A stretch of DNA of 64,000 nt from the NCBI RefSeq assembly GCF_933775445.1, contig NW_026089480.1:62001-126000 (forward strand). Direction: 5' to 3'. The first letter of the stretch is position 1. Each line of letters opens with the position of its first letter. Below are positions 12,406 to 24,356 of the stretch, piece after piece. Source of the DNA: Argentina anserina. Its lineage: Eukaryota; Streptophyta; Magnoliopsida; Rosales; Rosaceae. The translations under genes were made by a program, and so were the position numbers. The notes below the pieces were generated by a model, which was not told the DNA's origin, made no database searches, and worked only from the letters and a program-made list of their open reading frames with translations.

Positions 12406-13600
12406 CATCAGAACGTCTTACAGAACGATACTCAAATAAGAATTGAAAAGATACACAATTGGAATAGTAAAGATACGCAAACGATGTAAAGATACTCAGT
12501 TTGAAAGAAACACACTCCCACACTTGCAAAACTCTGAAATTCAATAGAAACTCGCATCAGAAAGCCTTACAGAAAGATACTCAAATGAGAATTGAAAAGA
12601 TACACAAATTGGAATAGTAAAGATACGCAAACGGTGTAAAGATACTTAGTTTGAAAGAAACACACTCCGATACTTGCAAAACTCTCAAATTCAATAGAAA
12701 CTCGCATCAGCACGTCTTACAGAAAGATACTCAAACGAGAATTCAAAAGATACGGAATTGGAATAGTAAAGATACGCAAACGATGTAAAGATACTCAGTT
12801 TGAAAGAAACACACTCCGACACTTGCAAAACTCTCAAATTCAATAGAAACTCGCATCAGAACGTCTTACAGAACGATACTCAAATAAGAATTGAAAAGAT
12901 ACACAATTGGAATAGTAAAGATACGCAAACGATGTAAAGATACTCAGTTTGAAAGAAACACACTCCCACACTTGCAAAACTCTCAAATTCAATAGAAACT
13001 CGCATCAGAAAGCCTTACAGAAAGATACTCAAATGAGAATTGAAAAGATACACAAATTGGAATAGTAAAGATACGCAAACGATGTAAAGATACTCAGTTT
13101 GAAAGAAACACACTCCCACACTTGCAAAACTGTCAAATTCAATAGAAACTCGCATCAGAAAGCCTTACAGAAAGATACTCAAATGAGAAATGAAAAGATA
13201 CACAAATTGGAATAGTAAAGATACGCAAACGATGTAAAGATACTCAGTTTGAAAGAAACACACTCCGACACTTGCAAAACTCTCAAATTCAATAGAAACT
13301 CGCATCAGAACGTCTTACAGAAAGATACTCAAACGAGAATTCAAAAGATACACAATTGGAATAGTAAAGATACGCAAACGATGTAAAGATACTCAGTTTG
13401 AAAGAAACACACTCCGACACTTGCAAAACTCTCAAATTCAATAGAAACTCGCATCTGAAATCGGTTCAGAAAGATACTCAAATGAGAATTGAAAAGATAG
13501 ACAGTTGGAATAGTAAAGATACGCAAACGATGTAAAGATACTCAGTTTGAAAGAAACACACTCCGACACTTGCAAAACTCTCAAATTCAATAGAAACTCG
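12406..13600 (+). repeat. 11-mer HOR, partial copy (A-H) joined to block P
   Basis: Types A to H are present, then the order breaks: I, J and K are replaced at 13601 by block P. Type B carries a private ctccgatacttg (line 12661), which recurs 5,306 bp away in the copy at 17712. D lacks the gaaaggaac marker and F has cgatgtaaag, unlike the two preceding copies. Confidence 0.87.
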
Positions 13601-15473
13601 CATCAGAACGTCTTACAGAAAGATACTCAAACGAGAATTCAAAAGATACGGAATTGGAATAGTAAAGATACGCAAATGATGTAAAGATAGTCGGTTTGAA
13701 AGAAACACACTCCAACACTTGCAAAACTCTCAAATTCAATAGAAACTCGCATCAGAACGTTTTACAGAAAGATACTCAAACGAGAATTCAAAAGATACGG
13801 AATTGGAATAGTAAAGATACGCAAACGATGTAAAGATAGTCAGTTTGAAAGAAACACACTCCGACACTTGCAAAACTCTCAAATTCAATAGAAACTCGCA
13901 TCAGAACGTCTTACAGAAAGATACTCAAACGAGAATTCAAAAGATACGGAATTGGAATAGTAAAGATACGCAAACGATGTAAAGATAGTCAGTTTGAAAG
14001 AAACACACTCCGACACTTGCAAAACACTCAAATTCAATAGAAACTCGCATCTGAAATCCGTTCAGAAAGATACTTAAACGAGAATTGAAAAGATACACAA
14101 TTGTAATAGTAAAGATACGCAAACGATGTAAAGATACTCAGTTTGAAAGAAACACACTCCCACACTTGCAAAACTCTCAAATTCAATAGAAACTCGCATC
14201 AGAAAGCCGTTCAGAAAGATACTCAGTTTGAAAGAAACACACTCCGACACTTGCAAAACTCTCAAATTCAATAGAAACTCGCATCAGAACGTTTTACAGA
14301 AAGATACTCAAACGAGAATTGAAAAGATACACAATTGGAATAGTAAAGATACGCAAACGATGTAAAGATACTCAGTTTGAAAGAAACACACTCCCACACT
14401 TGCAAAACTCTCAAATTCAATAGAAACTCGCATCTGAAATCCGTTCAGAAAGATACTCAAACGAGAATTGAAAAGATACACAATTGTAATAATAAAGATA
14501 CGCAAACGATGTAAAGATACTCAGTTTGAAAGAAACACACTCCCACACTTGCAAAACTCTCAAATTCAATAGAAACTCGCATCAGAAAGCCGTTCACAAC
14601 GATATTCAACTGAGAATTGAAAAGATAGACAATTGGAATAGTAAAGATACACAAACGATGTAAAGATACTCAGTTTGAAAGAAACACACTCCCACACTTG
14701 CAAAACTCTCAAATTCAATAGAAACTCGCATCTGAAATCCGTTCAGAAAGATACTCAAACGAGAATTGAAAAGATACACAATTGTAATAGTAAAGATACG
14801 CAAACGATGTAAAGATACTCAGTTTGAAAGAAACACACTCCCACACTTGCAAAACTCTCAAATTCAATAGAAACTCGCATCAGAACGTCTTACAGAAAGA
14901 TACTCAAATGAGAATTGAAAAGATACACAATTGGAATAGTAAATATACGCAAACGATGTAAAGATACTCAGTTTGAAAGAAACACACTCCCACACTTGCA
15001 AAACTCTCAAATTCAATAGAAACTCGCATCAGAAAGCCTTACAAAAAGATACTCAAATGAGAATTGAAAAGATAAACAATTGGAATAGTAAAGATACGCA
15101 AACGATGTAAAGATACGCAGTTTGAAAGAAACACACTCCCACACTTGCAAAACTCTCAAATTCAATAGAAACTCGCATCAGAAAGCCTTACAAAAAGATA
15201 CTCAAATGAGAATTGAAAAGATAGACAATTGGAATAGTAAAGATACGCAAACGATGTAAAGATAGTTAGTTTGAAAGAAACACACTCCCACACTTGCAAA
15301 ACTCTCAAATTCAATAGAAACTCGCATCTGAAATCCGTTCAGAAAGATACTCAAACGAGAATTGAAAAGATACACAATTGGAATAATAAAGATACGCAAA
15401 CGATGTAAAGATACTCAGTTTGAAAGAAACACACTCCCACACTTGCAAAACTCTCAAATTCAATAGAAACTCG
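13601..15473 (+). repeat. Block P, third copy
   Basis: This block matches 5157-7029 at an offset of 8,444 bp. It opens with three gaattcaaaagatacggaatt monomers carrying gtcggtttg or gtcagtttg. The truncated 85-bp monomer and the ttcacaacgatatt monomers follow. It is embedded between different neighbours than the first two copies, so P has moved as a block within the array. Confidence 0.85.
14197..14281 (+). repeat. 85-bp truncated monomer, third copy
   Basis: It is identical in design to 3134-3218: head aagccgttcag and a 64-bp deletion between the outer AAAGATACTCA repeats. It lies 8,444 bp from the copy at 5753 and was carried here as part of block P. Confidence 0.92.
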
Positions 15474-15622
15474 CATCTGAAATCCGTTCAGAAAGATACT
15501 CAAACGAGAATTGAAAAGATACACAATTGTAATAGTAAAGATACGCAAACGATGTAAAGATACTCAGTTTGAAAGAAACACACTCCCACACTTGCAAAAC
15601 TCTCAAATTCAATAGAAACTCG

Positions 15623-15771
15623 CATCAGAACGTCTTACAGAAAGATACTCAAATGAGAATTGAAAAGATACACAATTGGAATAGTAAAGATACACAAACG
15701 ATGTAAAGATACTCAGTTTGAAAGAAACACACTCCCACACTTGCAAAACTCTCAAATTCAATAGAAACTCG
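15623..15771 (+). repeat. Representative monomer of the satellite
   Basis: This 149-bp unit differs from my by-eye consensus at one base only (A instead of G at 15694, in gatacgc). It shows the standard order: variable head (positions 1-18), a CTCAAATGAG dyad (26-35), gaattgaaaagatacac (35-51), attgg (53-57), the conserved centre gtaaagatacgcaaacg (62-78), gatactcagtttg (86-98), the pyrimidine-rich ctcccacac (110-118), gcaaaactctcaaattcaat (121-140) and the tail agaaactcg. It serves as the coordinate frame for the other entries. Confidence 0.9.
15641..15712 (+). repeat. Four AAAGATAC sub-repeats inside the monomer
   Basis: In the representative monomer the octamer AAAGATAC lies at 15641-15648, 15664-15671, 15686-15693 and 15705-15712, with spacings of 23, 22 and 19 bp. 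The first and fourth extend to AAAGATACTCA, which gives an 11-bp direct repeat 64 bp apart. The second and fourth copies often vary from GATAC to GATAG in other monomers. The pattern suggests that half of the monomer grew from a unit of about 21 bp, roughly two helical turns. That origin is inference; the repeats themselves are directly visible. Confidence 0.85.
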
Positions 15772-15920
15772 CATCAGAACGTCTTACAGAAAGATACTCA
15801 AACGAGAATTCAAAAGATACACAATTGGAATAGTAAAGATACGAAAACGATGTACAGATACTCAGGTTGAAAGAAACACACTCCGACACTTTCAAAACTC
15901 TCAAATTCAATAGAAACTCG
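15772..15920 (+). repeat. Hybrid G/J monomer at a superrepeat junction
   Basis: The first half is type G (head agaacgtcttacag, acgagaattcaaaag). The second half is type J (gatacgaaaacgatgtacag, ctcaggttg, cactttcaaaac). The switch falls between the gaattc site and gatacga, about 15810-15840. It sits exactly where the left 5,306-bp copy ends and the right copy begins, so it is the scar of the unequal exchange that made the duplication. Confidence 0.88.
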
Positions 15921-16069
15921 CATCTGAAATCCGTTCAGAAAGATACTCAAATGAGAATTGAAAAGATAGACAGTTGGAATAGTAAAGATACGCAAACGAT
16001 GTAAAGATACTCAGTTTGAAAGAAACACACTCCCACACTTGCAACACTCTCAAATTCAATAGAAACTCG

Positions 16070-17711
16070 CATCAGAACGTCTTACAGAACGATACTCAAA
16101 TAAGAATTGAAAAGATACACAATTGGAATAGTAAAGATACGCAAACGATGTAAAGATACTCAGTTTGAAAGAAACACACTCCCACACTTGCAAAACTCTG
16201 AAATTCAATAGAAACTCGCATCAGAAAGCCTTACAGAAAGATACTCAAATGAGAATTGAAAAGATACACAAATTGGAATAGTAAAGATACGCAAACGGTG
16301 TAAAGATACTTAGTTTGAAAGAAACACACTCCGACACTTGCAAAACTCTCAAATTCAATAGAAACTCGCATCAGCACGTCTTACAGAAAGATACTCAAAC
16401 GAGAATTCAAAAGATACGGAATTGGAATAGTAAAGATACGCAAACGATGTAAAGATACTCAGTTTGAAAGAAACACACTCCGACACTTGCAAAACTCTCA
16501 AATTCAATAGAAACTCGCATCAGAACGTCTTACAGAACGATACTCAAATAAGAATTGAAAAGATACACAATTGGAATAGTAAAGATACGCAAACGATGTA
16601 AAGATACTCAGTTTGAAAGGAACACACTCCCACACTTGCAAAACTCTCAAATTCAATAGAAACTCGCATCAGAAAGCCTTACAGAAAGATACTCAAATGA
16701 GAATTGAAAAGATACACAAATTGGAATAGTAAAGATACGCAAACGATGTAAAGATACTCAGTTTGAAAGAAACACACTCCCACACTTGCAAAACTGTCAA
16801 ATTCAATAGAAACTCGCATCAGAAAGCCTTACAGAAAGATACTCAAATGAGAAATGAAAAGATACACAAATTGGAATAGTAAAGATACGCAAACGATATA
16901 AAGATACTCAGTTTGAAAGAAACACACTCCGACACTTGCAAAACTCTCAAATTCAATAGAAACTCGCATCAGAACGTCTTACAGAAAGATACTCAAACGA
17001 GAATTCAAAAGATACACAATTGGAATAGTAAAGATACGCAAACGATGTAAAGATACTCAGTTTGAAAGAAACACACTCCGACACTTGCAAAACTCTCAAA
17101 TTCAATAGAAACTCGCATCTGAAATCGGTTCAGAAAGATACTCAAATGAGAATTGAAAAGATAGACAGTTGGAATAGTAAAGATACGCAAACGATGTAAA
17201 GATACTCAGTTTGAAAGAAACACACTCCCACACTTGCAAAACTCTCAAATTCAATAGAAACTCGCATCAGAACGTCTTACAAAAAGATACTTAAATGAGA
17301 ATTGAAAAGATGCACAATTGGAATAGTAAAGATACGCAAACGATGTAAAGATAGTCAGTTTGAAAGAAACACACTCCAACACTTGCAAAACTCTCAAAAT
17401 CAATAGAAACTCGCATCAGAAAGCAGTTCAGAAAGATACTCAAACGAGAATTGAAAAGATACACAATTGGAATAGTAAAGATACGAAAACGATGTACAGA
17501 TACTCAGGTTGAAAGAAACACACTCCGACACTTTCAAAACTCTCAAATTCAATAGAAACTCGCATCTGAAATCCGTTCAGAAAGATACTCAAATGAGAAT
17601 TGAAAAGATAGACAGTTGGAATAGTAAAGATACGCAAACGATGTAAAGATACTCAGTTTGAAAGAAACACACTCCCACACTTGCAACACTCTCAAATTCA
17701 ATAGAAACTCG
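16070..17711 (+). repeat. 11-mer HOR, complete copy (1,642 bp)
   Basis: Types A-K occur in canonical order with the same private markers as the copy at 10764 (gaaaggaac in D, cgatataaag in F). The spacing of 5,306 bp shows it was copied inside the superrepeat. Confidence 0.9.
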
Positions 17712-18906
17712 CATCAGAACGTCTTACAGAACGATACTCAAATAAGAATTGAAAAGATACACAATTGGAATAGTAAAGATACGCAAACGATGTAAAGATA
17801 CTCAGTTTGAAAGAAACACACTCCCACACTTGCAAAACTCTGAAATTCAATAGAAACTCGCATCAGAAAGCCTTACAGAAAGATACTCAAATGAGAATTG
17901 AAAAGATACACAAATTGGAATAGTAAAGATACGCAAACGGTGTAAAGATACTTAGTTTGAAAGAAACACACTCCGATACTTGCAAAACTCTCAAATTCAA
18001 TAGAAACTCGCATCAGCACGTCTTACAGAAAGATACTCAAACGAGAATTCAAAAGATACGGAATTGGAATAGTAAAGATACGCAAACGATGTAAAGATAC
18101 TCAGTTTGAAAGAAACACACTCCGACACTTGCAAAACTCTCAAATTCAATAGAAACTCGCATCAGAACGTCTTACAGAACGATACTCAAATAAGAATTGA
18201 AAAGATACACAATTGGAATAGTAAAGATACGCAAACGATGTAAAGATACTCAGTTTGAAAGAAACACACTCCCACACTTGCAAAACTCTCAAATTCAATA
18301 GAAACTCGCATCAGAAAGCCTTACAGAAAGATACTCAAATGAGAATTGAAAAGATACACAAATTGGAATAGTAAAGATACGCAAACGATGTAAAGATACT
18401 CAGTTTGAAAGAAACACACTCCCACACTTGCAAAACTGTCAAATTCAATAGAAACTCGCATCAGAAAGCCTTACAGAAAGATACTCAAATGAGAAATGAA
18501 AAGATACACAAATTGGAATAGTAAAGATACGCAAACGATGTAAAGATACTCAGTTTGAAAGAAACACACTCCGACACTTGCAAAACTCTCAAATTCAATA
18601 GAAACTCGCATCAGAACGTCTTACAGAAAGATACTCAAACGAGAATTCAAAAGATACACAATTGGAATAGTAAAGATACGCAAACGATGTAAAGATACTC
18701 AGTTTGTAAGAAACACACTCCGACACTTGCAAAACTCTCAAATTCAATAGAAACTCGCATCTGAAATCGGTTCAGAAAGATACTCAAATGAGAATTGAAA
18801 AGATAGACAGTTGGAATAGTAAAGATACGCAAACGATGTAAAGATACTCAGTTTGAAAGAAACACACTCCGACACTTGCAAAACTCTCAAATTCAATAGA
18901 AACTCG
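17712..18906 (+). repeat. 11-mer HOR, partial copy (A-H)
   Basis: It corresponds to 12406-13600 and shares the private ctccgatacttg of type B. Type G here has the single change gtttgtaag. After type H the array switches to block P at 18907, just as in the left superrepeat. Confidence 0.87.
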
Positions 18907-19502
18907 CATCAGAACGTCTTACAGAAAGATACTCAAACGAGAATTCAAAAGATACGGAATTGGAATAGTAAAGATACGCAAATGATGTAAAGATAGTCGG
19001 TTTGAAAGAAACACACTCCAACACTTGCAAAACTCTCAAATTCAATAGAAACTCGCATCAGAACGTTTTACAGAAAGATACTCAAACGAGAATTCAAAAG
19101 ATACGGAATTGGAATAGTAAAGATACGCAAACGATGTAAAGATAGTCAGTTTGAAAGAAACACACTCCGACACTTGCAAAACTCTCAAATTCAATAGAAA
19201 CTCGCATCAGAACGTCTTACAGAAAGATACTCAAACGAGAATTCAAAAGATACGGAATTGGAATAGTAAAGATACGCAAACGATGTAAAGATAGTCAGTT
19301 TGAAAGAAACACACTCCGACACTTGCAAAACACTCAAATTCAATAGAAACTCGCATCTGAAATCCGTTCAGAAAGATACTTAAACGAGAATTGAAAAGAT
19401 ACACAATTGTAATAGTAAAGATACGCAAACGATGTAAAGATACTCAGTTTGAAAGAAACACACTCCCACACTTGCAAAACTCTCAAAATCAATAGAAACT
19501 CG

Positions 19503-19587
19503 CATCAGAAAGCCGTTCAGAAAGATACTCAGTTTGAAAGAAACACACTCCGACACTTGCAAAACTCTCAAATTCAATAGAAACTCG
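19503..19587 (+). repeat. 85-bp truncated monomer, fourth copy
   Basis: It has the same head and the same 64-bp deletion as 14197-14281, from which it is separated by exactly 5,306 bp. The preceding monomer ends aactctcaaaatcaat here but aactctcaaattcaat at 14197, so the flanks have already begun to differ. Confidence 0.92.
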
Positions 19588-21077
19588 CATCAGAACGTTT
19601 TACAGAAAGATACTCAAACGAGAATTGAAAAGATACACAATTGGAATAGTAAAGATACGCAAACGATGTAAAGATACTCAGTTTGAAAGAAACACACTCC
19701 CACACTTGCAAAACTCTCAAATTCAATAGAAACTCGCATCTGAAATCCGTTCAGAAAGATACTCAAACGAGAATTGAAAAGATACACAATTGTAATAATA
19801 AAGATACGCAAACGATGTAAAGATACTCAGTTTGAAAGAAACACACTCCCACACTTGCAAAACTCTCAAATTCAATAGAAACTCGCATCAGAAAGCCGTT
19901 CACAACGATATTCAACTGAGAATTGAAAAGATAGACAATTGGAATAGTAAAGATACACAAACGATGTAAAGATACTCAGTTTGAAAGAAACACACTCCCA
20001 CACTTGCAAAACTCTCAAATTCAATAGAAACTCGCATCTGAAATCCGTTCAGAAAGATACTCAAACGAGAATTGAAAAGATACACAATTGTAATAGTAAA
20101 GATACGCAAACGATGTAAAGATACTCAGTTTGAAAGAAACACACTCCCACACTTGCAAAACTCTCAAATTCAATAGAAACTCGCATCAGAACGTCTTACA
20201 GAAAGATACTCAAATGAGAATTGAAAAGATACACAATTGGAATAGTAAATATACGCAAACGATGTAAAGATACTCAGTTTGAAAGAAACACACTCCCACA
20301 CTTGCAAAACTCTCAAATTCAATAGAAACTCGCATCAGAAAGCCTTACAAAAAGATACTCAAATGAGAATTGAAAAGATAAACAATTGGAATAGTAAAGA
20401 TACGCAAACGATGTAAAGATACTCAGTTTGAAAGAAACACACTCCCACACTTGCAAAACTCTCAAATTCAATAGAAACTCGCATCAGAAAGCCTTACAAA
20501 AAGATACTCAAATGAGAATTGAAAAGATAGACAATTGGAATAGTAAAGATACGCAAACGATGTAAAGATAGTTAGTTTGAAAGAAACACACTCCCACACT
20601 TGCAAAACTCTCAAATTCAATAGAAACTCGCATCTGAAATCCGTTCAGAAAGATACTCAAACGAGAATTGAAAAGATACACAATTGGAATAATAAAGATA
20701 CGCAAACGATGTAAAGATACTCAGTTTGAAAGAAACACACTCCCACACTTGCAAAACTCTCAAATTCAATAGAAACTCGCATCTGAAATCCGTTCAGAAA
20801 GATACTCAAACGAGAATTGAAAAGATACACAATTGTAATAGTAAAGATACGCAAACGATGTAAAGATACTCAGTTTGAAAGAAACACACTCCCACACTTG
20901 CAAAACTCTCAAATTCAATAGAAACTCGCATCAGAACGTCTTACAGAAAGATACTCAAATGAGAATTGAAAAGATACACAATTGGAATAGTAAAGATACA
21001 CAAACGATGTAAAGATACTCAGTTTGAAAGAAACACACTCCCACACTTGCAAAACTCTCAAATTCAATAGAAACTCG

Positions 21078-22866
21078 CATCTGAAATCCGTTCAGAAAGA
21101 TACTCAAACGAGAATTGAAAAGATAAACAATTGGAATAGTAAAGATACGCAAACGATATAAAGATACTCAGTTTGAAAGAAACACACTCCCACACTTGCA
21201 AAACTCTAAAATTCAATAGAAACTCGCATCAGAACGTCTTACAGAAAGATACTCAAATGAGAATTGAAAAGATACACAATTGGAATAGTAAATATACGCA
21301 AACGATGTAAAGATACTCAGTTTGAAAGAAACACACTCCCACACTTGCAAAACTCTCAAATTCAATAGAAACTCGCATCAGAAAGCCTTACAAAAAGATA
21401 CTCAAATGAGAATTGAAAAGATAGACAATTGGAATAGTAAAGATACGCAAACGATGTAAAGATACTCAGTTTGAAAGAAACACACTCCCACACTTGCAAA
21501 ACTCTCAACTTCAATAGAAACTCGCATCAGAAAGCCTTAAAAAAAAGATACTCAAATGAGAATTGAAAAGATAGACAATTGGAATAGTAAAGATACGCAA
21601 ACGATGTAAAGATAGTTAGTTTCAAAGAAACACACTCCCACACTTGCAAAACTCTCAAATTCAATAGAAACTCGCATCAGAAAGCCTTACAAAAAGATAC
21701 TCAAATGAGAATTGAAAAGATAGACAATTGGAATAGTAAAGATACGCAAACGATGTAAAGATACTCAGTTTGAAAGAAACACACTCCCACACTTGCAAAA
21801 CTCTCAAATTCAATAGAAACTCGCATCAGAACGTCTTACAGAAAGATACTCAAATGAGAATTGAAAAGATACACAATTGGAATAGTAAATATACGCAAAC
21901 GATGTAAAGATACTCAGTTTGAAAGAAACACACTCCCACACTTGCAAAACTCTCAAATTCAATAGAAACTCGCATCAGAAAGCCTTACAAAAAGATACTC
22001 AAATGAGAATTGAAAAGATAGACAGTTGGAATAGTAAAGATACGCAAACGATGTAAAGATACTCAGTTCGAAAGAAACACACTCCCACACTTGCAAAACT
22101 CTCAAATTCAATAGAAACTCGCATCAGAACGTCTTACAGAAAGATACTCAAACGAGAATTGAAAAGATACACAATTGGAATAGTAAATATACGCAAACGA
22201 TGTAAAGATACTCAGTTTGAAAGAAACACACTCCCACACTTGCAAAACTCTCAAATTCAATAGAAACTCGCATCAGATTGTCTTACAGAAAGATACTCAA
22301 ATGAGAATTGAAAAGATAGACAATTGGAATAGTAAAGATACGCAAACGATGTAAAGATACTCAGTTTGAAAGAAACACACTCCCACACTTGCAAAACTCT
22401 CAAATTCAATAGAAACTCGCATCAGAAAGCCTTACAGAAAGATACTCAAATGAGAATTGAAAAGATAGACAGCTGGAATAGTAAAGATACGCAAACGATG
22501 TAAAGATACTCAGTTTGAAAGAAACACACTCCCACACTTGCAAAACTCTCAAATTCAATAGAAACTCGCATCAGAACGTCTTACAGAAAGATACTCAAAT
22601 GAGAATTGAAAAGATAGACAGTTGGAATAGTAAAGATATGCAAACGATGTAAAGATACTCAGTTTGAAAGAAACACACTCCCACACTTGCAAAACTCTCA
22701 AATTCAATAGAAACTCGCATCAGAACGTCTTACAGAAAGATACTCAAAAGAGAATTGAAAAGATACACAATTGGAATAGTAAAGATACGCAAACGATGTA
22801 AAGATACTCAGTTTGAAAGAAACACACTCCAACACTTGCAAAACTCTCAAATTCAATAGAAACTCG
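21078..22866 (+). repeat. Twelve heterogeneous monomers
   Basis: Monomers with heads agaacgtcttacag and aaagccttacaaaaag alternate irregularly, many with gtaaatatacgc. I found no repeating order. Private variants include agattgtcttac (about 22274), gacagctgg (about 22470) and a monomer at 21525 that is 150 bp because cttacaaaaag became a run of eight A. The pattern suggests older, unhomogenised satellite at the right edge of the 11-mer domain. Confidence 0.8.
21539..21546 (+). other. A8 homopolymer run in a satellite monomer
   Basis: The usual ttacaaaaag has become tt followed by eight A and g, which is one C-to-A change plus one inserted A. It makes the monomer at 21525 150 bp long. No other copy in the window shares it, so it is either a recent slippage mutation or a sequencing error in a homopolymer. 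Confidence 0.75.
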
Positions 22867-23611
22867 CATCAGAACGTCTTACAGAAAGATACTCAAATGA
22901 GAATTCAAAAGATACACAATTGGAATAGTACAGATACGCAAACGATGTAAAGATAGTCAGTTTGAAAGAAACACACTCCCACACTTGCAAAACTCTCAAA
23001 ATCAATAGAAACTCGCATCAGAAAGCCGTTCAGAAAGATACTCAAACGAGAATTGAAAAGATACACAATTGTAATAGTAAAGATACGCAAACGATGTAAA
23101 GATACTTAGTTTGAAAGAAACACACTCCGACACTTGCAAAACTCTCAAAATCAATAGAAACTCGCATCTGAAATCCGTTCAGAAAGATACTCAAACGAGA
23201 ATTGAAAAGATACACAATTGTAATAGTAAAGATACGCAAACGATGTAAAGATACTCAGTTTGAAAGAAACACACTCCCACACTTGCAAAACTCTCAAATT
23301 CAATAGAAACTCGCATCTGAAATCCGTTCAGAAAGATACTCAAATGAGAATTGAAAAGATAGACAGTTGGAATAGTAAAGATACGCAAACGATGTAAAGA
23401 TACTCAGTTTGAAAGAAACACACTCCCACACTTGCAAAACTCTCAAATTAAACAGAAACTCGCATCAGAACGTCTTACAGAAAGATACTCAAATGAGAAT
23501 TGAAAAGATAGACAGTTGGAATAGTAAAGATACGCAAACGATGTAAAGATACTCAGTTTGAAAGAAACACACTCCAACACTTGCAAAACTCTCAAATTCA
23601 ATAGAAACTCG
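22867..23611 (+). repeat. Five-monomer block duplicated at 28231
   Basis: The block starts with gaattcaaaag and the rare gtacagatacgc. It continues through gatacttag and tgaaatccgttcag monomers and includes the rare caaattaaacagaaac just before the last unit. The same order and rare variants appear at 28231-28975, 5,364 bp away. Confidence 0.84.
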
Positions 23612-24356
23612 CATCTGAAATCCGTTCAGAAAGATACTCAAACGAGAATTGAAAAGATACACAATTGTAATAGTAAAGATACGCAAACGATGTAAAGATA
23701 CTCAGTTTGAAAGAAACACACTCCCACACTTGCAAAACTCTCAAATTCAATAGAAACTCGCATCAGAAAGCCGTTCACAACGATATTAAACTGAGAATTG
23801 AAAAGATAGACAATTGGAATAGTAAAGATACACAAACGATGTAAAGATACTCAGTTTGAAAGAAACACACTCCCACACTTGCAAAACTCTCAAATTCAAT
23901 AGAAACTCGCATCTGAAATCCGTTCAGAAAGATACTCAAACGAGAATTGAAAAGATACACAATTGTAATAGTAAAGATACGCAAACGATGTAAAGATACT
24001 CAGTTTGAAAGAAACACACTCCCACACTTGCAAAACTCTAAAATTCAATAGAAACTCGCATCAAAACGTCTTACAGAAAGATACTCAAATGAGAATTGAA
24101 AAGATACACAATTGGAATAGTAAATATACGCAAACGATGTAAAGATACTCAGTTTGAAAGAAACACACTCCCACACTTGCAAAACTCTCAAATTCAATAG
24201 AAACTCGCATCAGAAAGCCTTACAAAAAGATACTCAAATGAGAATTGAAAAGATAGACAATTGGAATAGTAAAGATACGCAAACGATGTAAAGATACTCA
24301 GTTTGAAAGAAACACACTCCCACACTTGCAAAACTCTCAAATTCAATAGAAACTCG
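23612..24356 (+). repeat. Five heterogeneous monomers
   Basis: The order is tgaaatccgttcag, ttcacaacgatattaaactg with gatacacaaacg, tgaaatccgttcag, a unit with the private head tcaaaacgtcttac, and a ttacaaaaag unit. The second and third resemble part of block P, which indicates shared ancestry without a clean duplication boundary. Confidence 0.78.

Larger units (their letters stand above)
10466..15771 (+). repeat. 5,306-bp superrepeat, left copy
   Basis: From monomer J at 10466 to the monomer ending at 15771 the sequence recurs at an offset of 5,306 bp. The unit contains J-K, a full 11-mer, a partial 11-mer (A-H) and block P with its truncated monomer. Rare markers such as ctccgatacttg, ttcacaacgatattcaac and gatacacaaacg keep exact spacing in both copies. 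The few differences I noticed include gatacgcag at 15113-15121 here against gatactcag in the right copy. Confidence 0.9.
15772..21077 (+). repeat. 5,306-bp superrepeat, right copy
   Basis: Apart from its hybrid first monomer, this copy follows 10466-15771 throughout. It holds a K monomer, a complete 11-mer (16070-17711), a partial 11-mer (17712-18906) and block P (from 18907). Private changes are sparse, for example gtttgtaag at about 18700. Similarity ends at 21078. Confidence 0.9.
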
